Shown: piece after piece, positions 6,136-9,617 of the stretch
How the letters are laid out: the number at the start of each line of letters is the position of its first letter
Numbering within the stretch: the stretch's first letter is position 1
Source of the DNA: CAYMCQ01 sp964389025
GTDB taxonomy: Bacteria > Verrucomicrobiota > Verrucomicrobiia > Limisphaerales > CAYMCQ01
Direction: 5' to 3'
Assembly (NCBI GenBank): GCA_964389025.1
Contig: CAYMCQ010000112.1
Coordinates: forward strand, 1 to 9,617
DNA length: 9,617 nt
Translations under genes and position numbers: made by a program
Notes under the pieces: model-generated
Seen by the model: only the letters and a program-made list of their open reading frames with translations
Told to the model about the DNA's origin: nothing
The model's database searches: none

Positions 6136-7173
6136 TCACCACTCGATCACTGCGGCGCCCCAGGTGAGTCCAGCGCCGAAAACTACTAGCATAATCAAGT
6201 CGCCTTGTCGAATTCTTCCAGAACTCACGGCCTCGTCCAAAGCAATTGCGACTGATGCCGCCGAGGTGTTTCCGTATTTGTCCACGTTGATGAATAGCTG
6301 CTCCGGTTTCGCATTCAGGCGATCGGCGACTGCTTCCATGATTCTGCGGTTCGCCTGGTGCGGAATGATGCACTTGAGTTGCTCGACGGTAATCTCACAA
6401 CGCGCCAGGGCTTGAGTGGCGGCGGTTTGCATCGCTTGCACGGCGTGCTTGAAAGTTTCTTTTCCTTCCATCCTCAAAAAATGCTGGCGCGAAGCGACTG
6501 ATTCAGCCGTCGCCGGACATTGGCTGCCGCCGCCGGGCATCCAAAGCAATTTGGCTTTCTCGCCGTCCGCGCCCATGACCACTGTCAGCAAACCGTGCGA
6601 GTTCGGGCGGTTTTGCAGAATTGCTGCGCCCGCGCCGTCGCCGAAAAGGACGGCGGTGTTTCGGTCCTCCCAGTCAGCAATCGTAGACAGTTTTTCTGCG
6701 CCGATGACGAGCACAGTGTCGTAAGTGCGCGACATGATGAACTGCTGCCCGATTTCCAGCCCGTAAATAAAACCGGAACACGCCGCTTCCAAATCGAACG
6801 CCGCCGCCCGTTTCGCGCCGAGCTTTTTCTGAACGAGGCAGGCCGTGGATGGAAACGGCATGTCCGGCGTGATCGTCGCGACGATGATCAAATCAATCTG
6901 GTCGGCGGTGACACTCGCTCGTTCCATGGCCCTCTGCGCAGCTTTCATGGCAAGGTCGGAAGTGAATTCGTCCTTGGCGGCGATGCGGCGTTCTTTGATG
7001 CCCGTGCGACTTGTGATCCATTCGTCGGTTGTCTCGACCATTTTTTCCAGGTCGGCGTTGGTGAGGATTCGTTCCGGCACGTAGGAACCGACGCCGGTGA
7101 TGGAGCAGGTGCGGCCTTGGAAATTATGTTTGGCCCGCGGGTTTTTGAATTCTTTCTCGGGAAGCGTGTTCAT
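6136..7173 (-). CDS. fabH: 3-oxoacyl-[acyl-carrier-protein] synthase III (FabH), 345 aa
   Basis: FabH condenses acetyl-CoA (or another short acyl-CoA) with malonyl-ACP, the first step of fatty acid chain building in the cytoplasm. The catalytic triad is complete: Cys132 in EAACSGF, His272 in IIPHQANRRIM and Asn302 in KYGNTSAAS. Other family blocks are TGVGSYVPERILTNADLEKMVETTDEWI near 26-53, RTGIKERRIA, and FGDGAGAAIL at 177-186. The length is slightly above the usual 315-330 because of about 20 extra residues before the conserved GVGSYVP block. The start is supported by a four-base ATGA overlap with the plsX stop, and no other ATG lies before the conserved core. Translation is probably coupled to plsX. 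The usual followers fabD, fabG and acpP are not here; a PilZ-like gene takes that place. Confidence 0.97.
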   Translation of the reverse strand: MNTLPEKEFKNPRAKHNFQGRTCSITGVGSYVPERILTNADLEKMVETTDEWITSRTGIKERRIAAKDEFTSDLAMKAAQRAMERASVTADQIDLIIVATITPDMPFPSTACLVQKKLGAKRAAAFDLEAACSGFIYGLEIGQQFIMSRTYDTVLVIGAEKLSTIADWEDRNTAVLFGDGAGAAILQNRPNSHGLLTVVMGADGEKAKLLWMPGGGSQCPATAESVASRQHFLRMEGKETFKHAVQAMQTAATQALARCEITVEQLKCIIPHQANRRIMEAVADRLNAKPEQLFINVDKYGNTSAASVAIALDEAVSSGRIRQGDLIMLVVFGAGLTWGAAVIEW

Positions 7174-8216
7174 GCAAGCGCGTGAGCAACGGCATTGTTT
7201 TGAGCGGCAGTTAAACGTTCATTCGCGCGGCAAACGTCGTCGCGAATGAGTTGATTGAGATGGGTGCGGATGGTTTCGGTCGCGACGCGGATGGCGTTCA
7301 TGATGGCCTCTTCGCGCGCCGAGCCGTGCGCTTTGATGACGGTGTTGTTCAAACCAAGAATCGGCGCGCCGCCATAAGCGTCAGGATTCATGCGCTTTTT
7401 AAAAGTAATAAATCCGCCCGCGGCGAGCGCAGCGCCGAACTGCCGGACGGGATTTGCGGACAACTCGTGCTTGAGCATCCGCGCGATGCACTTGCCCAAA
7501 CCTTCGCACGTTTTCAAAACCAAATTTCCGACGAAACCATCCGTAACGACGACTTCAACGCGGTCTGAAAACATGTCAGTGCCTTCGACGTAACCGATGA
7601 AATTCAAATCAAGTTGGCGGCAAAGTTTCAACGCCTCCTGCGTCAATTCCGTTCCTTTGAATTCTTCCGAGCCGTTGCTCAAAATTCCGACGCGCGGTTT
7701 TTTGTGGCCGAGAATTTCCCGCGAGTAAATGCTGCCCATGATGGCAAACTGCGCAAGGTGGATCGGCTTGCAGTCCTGGTTCGCGCCGGCGTCAACCAAC
7801 ACGAACTCGGATTTTTGAGATGGAACGATCGTGGCAATCGCGGGCCGCTCGATGCCTTCGAGCCGTCGCAAGGCCAGCGTCGCCGCCGTGACGAGCGCGC
7901 CAGTGTTGCCGGTCGAAATCATCGCGTCGGCTTTTCCCGTTTTCACCAGGTCAACAGCGCGAACGAGCGAAGAATCTTTTTTCTTTCTGACTGCGACGAG
8001 CGGTTTGTCCTCCATCGTCAGCACTTCGCTGGCGTGGACTATGTGGGCGCGCGGGTCGTTCAGGCGCGAGCGTTCCAGCGCGGATTTGATTTCGCGCTGG
8101 TCGCCGACGAGATGGATTTCAACGATTCGGGAATTGGCGCGCAGGGCGAGTTTCACGCCTTCGATGACAACCCCGCAACCGTGGTCGCCGCCCATGACAT
8201 CCACTGCTATGCGCAT
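7170..8216 (-). CDS. plsX: Phosphate acyltransferase PlsX, 348 aa
   Basis: PlsX converts acyl-ACP and phosphate to acyl-phosphate, the acyl donor for PlsY in the first step of phosphatidic acid synthesis; it works at the cytoplasmic face of the membrane. Typical blocks are present: MRIAVDVMGGDHG at the N-terminus, MISTGNTGALVTAATLALRR in the middle, then GILSNGSEEFKGTELT and a late NPDAYGGAPILGLNNTVIKAHGS. The length matches the family. The frame stays open to a TTG at 8255, but the conserved protein begins exactly at the ATG at 8216, and the intervening 13 codons hold a small hairpin and match nothing conserved. The gene sits 51 nt after rpmF and overlaps fabH by ATGA. There is no Shine-Dalgarno site. 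Confidence 0.96.
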   Translation of the reverse strand: MRIAVDVMGGDHGCGVVIEGVKLALRANSRIVEIHLVGDQREIKSALERSRLNDPRAHIVHASEVLTMEDKPLVAVRKKKDSSLVRAVDLVKTGKADAMISTGNTGALVTAATLALRRLEGIERPAIATIVPSQKSEFVLVDAGANQDCKPIHLAQFAIMGSIYSREILGHKKPRVGILSNGSEEFKGTELTQEALKLCRQLDLNFIGYVEGTDMFSDRVEVVVTDGFVGNLVLKTCEGLGKCIARMLKHELSANPVRQFGAALAAGGFITFKKRMNPDAYGGAPILGLNNTVIKAHGSAREEAIMNAIRVATETIRTHLNQLIRDDVCRANERLTAAQNNAVAHALA

Positions 8217-8233
8217 AGTGAAAGCGAACGCAA

Positions 8234-8249
8234 GATTCCAACCGGAATC
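8234..8249 (-). repeat. Small perfect hairpin between rpmF and plsX
   Basis: GATTCC at 8234-8239 and GGAATC at 8244-8249 form a six-base stem with a four-base loop in the 51-nt gap between rpmF and plsX. No T-run follows on the minus strand, so it is not a clear terminator. It might be an mRNA processing or attenuation site between the ribosomal and lipid parts of the operon, or chance. Confidence 0.35.
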
Positions 8250-8267
8250 AAGCAACGATTTGACCGA

Positions 8268-8456
8268 TCAGGCTCCAGCCGTGACGCTGATGACTTGCCG
8301 GCCTTTGTAATAGCCGCACGCCGGACAGACGCGATGAGGCACGGCTGGCGCGGCACATTGCGGACACGTGCTGAGTTGAGGCAGTTTCAGCACGCTGTTG
8401 TATGCGCGGCGCATACGTTGACGGCTCTTCGATGGTTTGCGTTTGGGGACACCCAT
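8268..8456 (-). CDS. rpmF: Ribosomal protein L32, 62 aa
   Basis: L32 is a small protein of the large ribosomal subunit. The N-terminus MGVPKRKPSKSRQRMRRAYN is the family signature. Four cysteines, C31 and C34 (CPQC) plus C44 and C47 (CPAC), make a complete zinc ribbon, so this is the zinc-binding form rather than the cysteine-free paralogue found in some bacteria. Length is normal. It starts 9 nt after the yceD stop, the standard yceD-rpmF pairing, and is followed by plsX. The bases before the ATG are A/T-rich with no Shine-Dalgarno site. Confidence 0.97.
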   Translation of the reverse strand: MGVPKRKPSKSRQRMRRAYNSVLKLPQLSTCPQCAAPAVPHRVCPACGYYKGRQVISVTAGA

Positions 8457-8465
8457 AAATTCAAT

Positions 8466-8939
8466 TTACAATTTCAGTTTGTTCAATTCAGCCCAGCGAT
8501 CTTCATCGGGGACTTCGCCCTTTTTAGTTTTGCCGAGATAGTTTTTCGGCAACCCGGCACATTCAGGTTTGCACAACGGATGTTGCGGAAACGCGAGGAG
8601 AATATCTTCGCGCAAAAATGGAGTCAAGTCCACGAGGTCATTGTGGATGACAATCTTTTCCTCGCCTTCAAGCGGTAAAAGCGCCGTCCAATCCTGCAAA
8701 TCAAGGTCTTGCTTGAGCGGTTTCAGGCAGCGGACGCACTCGCAAGCAAGCAGCAGATGCAAATTTCCTTGAACGAGAATCTCGTGTTCAAGCTGCTGAA
8801 CGTTCAAATCATACTTCAGCGCTCCCGCAGGATGGACAACCTCATCATTGAACTCAATGTCCAGTTCCTTTGCAGCAAGTTCGCCTTCGAGACGCAAGTC
8901 CCTGTCTTCGATGTGTCGGATGTTGAAAAGAAGCGGCAT
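8466..8939 (-). CDS. yceD: YceD/DUF177 family protein, 157 aa
   Basis: YceD (DUF177) proteins are encoded next to rpmF in most bacteria and are linked to 23S rRNA accumulation; the exact mechanism is not settled. The family marks are CECVRCLKPL at 66-75 and a second block, DLVDLTPFLREDILLAFPQHPLC at 101-123, then KPECAGL. C66, C68, C71, C123 and C127 could hold a metal, which is inference. Length is typical. The gene begins 30 nt after coaD and ends 9 nt before rpmF. The ATG at 8939 follows an A/T-rich leader without a Shine-Dalgarno site. Confidence 0.93.
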   Translation of the reverse strand: MPLLFNIRHIEDRDLRLEGELAAKELDIEFNDEVVHPAGALKYDLNVQQLEHEILVQGNLHLLLACECVRCLKPLKQDLDLQDWTALLPLEGEEKIVIHNDLVDLTPFLREDILLAFPQHPLCKPECAGLPKNYLGKTKKGEVPDEDRWAELNKLKL

Positions 8940-8969
8940 AATTCATGGACAAGGCTTTTTCCGAAACGC

Positions 8970-9446
8970 TCAAGCGAACTTCCCTTTCAACGCCTTCTGC
9001 ACGTGCTTCGGAACGAACGGACTCACATCACCTCCGAGTCGCGCCACTTCTTTCACGATTCGCGAACTCAGAAACGTGTAAGCGTCTCCCGGCATCATGA
9101 AGATCGTTTCGATCCGGTCATTCAACTTACGGTTCATCAGCGCCAGTTGAAATTCAAATTCAAAGTCCGACACCGCGCGCAGCCCGCGAATCACCGCGGT
9201 CGCTCCACGCTTGTCTGCATACTTCACCAGCAAGCCATTGAACGAATCCACCTCGACATTCGGCAGATGTTTGATGCCGCGCTTCACCAGTTGGACCCGC
9301 TCGCGCAAATTGAACAGCGGCTTCTTCGTCTCGTTGTCCGCCACGGCGATGATGACCTTGTCGAACAACTTTGCCGCGCGCTGAACGACGTCGAGATGGC
9401 CGTAAGTCAGCGGATCGAAACTGCCTGGATAAATGACCGTGCGCAT
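8970..9446 (-). CDS. coaD: Phosphopantetheine adenylyltransferase (CoaD), 158 aa
   Basis: CoaD transfers AMP from ATP to 4'-phosphopantetheine, giving dephospho-CoA, the next-to-last step of coenzyme A synthesis in the cytoplasm. It begins MRTVIYPGSFDPLTYGHLDV, with the nucleotidyltransferase T/HxGH motif present as TYGH. Later blocks are VIRGLRAVSDFEFEFQLALMN and the C-terminal FLSSRIVKEVARLGGDVSPFVP, all diagnostic of the family. Length is normal (about 160). It is the first gene of the minus-strand housekeeping cluster in view, with yceD 30 nt downstream. No Shine-Dalgarno site precedes the ATG at 9446. Confidence 0.97.
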   Translation of the reverse strand: MRTVIYPGSFDPLTYGHLDVVQRAAKLFDKVIIAVADNETKKPLFNLRERVQLVKRGIKHLPNVEVDSFNGLLVKYADKRGATAVIRGLRAVSDFEFEFQLALMNRKLNDRIETIFMMPGDAYTFLSSRIVKEVARLGGDVSPFVPKHVQKALKGKFA

Positions 9447-9617
9447 GGGGAGACTTTAATTATTTTGCGGCGGATGTCTGCTAAAAATTAAGGCACATAC
9501 CAAGTTTCCACATTTACGGCGCGACTGGCGGTGGAATAATTTTACGCCATGAAAACGCCGACTGGCCTTGCCTCGGTTTCGTGGACTACCAAAGGATGAG
9601 CGTGTGAGTTAGAAAGA
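9447..9617. other. Non-coding stretch upstream of coaD
   Basis: These 171 bases hold no supported gene. The part nearest coaD is A/T-rich (about 9455-9495) and probably contains its promoter, but I cannot place -35 and -10 boxes with confidence. A plus-strand ATG at 9549 runs only 16 codons to a stop. Confidence 0.5.

Noticed and set aside
6520..7185. Plus-strand open frame of 221 codons
   Set aside because: Antisense shadow of fabH.
8217..8255. TTG start giving PlsX 13 extra residues
   Set aside because: The conserved PlsX N-terminus (MRIAVDVMGGDHG) starts at the ATG at 8216.
7614..8678. Long plus-strand open frame of 354 codons
   Set aside because: It runs antisense across plsX, rpmF and yceD, all recognised conserved genes, and its translation has no family features.
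8709..9491. Plus-strand open frame of 260 codons
   Set aside because: Antisense shadow of coaD and yceD.
9549..9599. Plus-strand ATG with 16 codons at the right edge
   Set aside because: Too short and with no ribosome-binding site or recognisable sequence.

Overview
The window shows no RNA genes and no CRISPR. All recognisable genes but one lie on the minus strand, in two clusters separated by a single plus-strand gene. The organism looks like a member of the Verrucomicrobia or a close relative. This is inferred from the PilZ-like protein with a 'SLTPFSLWTEM' signature following fabH, from the abundance of secreted and repeat-protein hypotheticals, and from the near absence of Shine-Dalgarno sites with A/T-rich bases before most start codons. 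The assignment is tentative.

Right half (about 5760-9446), housekeeping cluster, read right to left: coaD (coenzyme A synthesis), yceD/DUF177 (rRNA/ribosome-linked protein), rpmF (ribosomal protein L32), plsX (phosphate acyltransferase), fabH (ketoacyl-ACP synthase III), then a PilZ-like protein. yceD-rpmF-plsX-fabH is a classical bacterial arrangement joining ribosome assembly with the start of fatty acid and phospholipid synthesis. plsX and fabH overlap by ATGA, and rpmF follows yceD after 9 nt. CoaD supplies the phosphopantetheine precursor used by CoA and ACP, so its position upstream makes metabolic sense.

Middle (about 4590-5765): a plus-strand gene encodes an exported protein related to MTA/SAH nucleosidases but with the ribose-binding Glu position changed to Asn. 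It converges on the PilZ-like gene and the two stop codons share one CTAG. Divergent from it is an 89-residue protein with a Tat-like leader. The intergenic region between them holds a run of ten C.

Left half (1-4515): a minus-strand cluster of a 740-residue TPR-type protein, a cysteine-rich secreted protein with a C-terminal domain resembling the NCxAWxxGDTxRWW (DUF7689-like) group, and a 256-residue exported protein with no recognised family. The TPR gene is preceded by two adjacent perfect inverted repeats, one of which sits where a ribosome-binding site would be. At the far left is a 62-codon diverged copy of an internal piece of the TPR gene carrying an in-frame stop. It is followed by three TGACACT repeats that resemble the end of an IS21-type insertion sequence lying outside the window. 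The left part is therefore accessory and rearranged, while the right part is conserved core.
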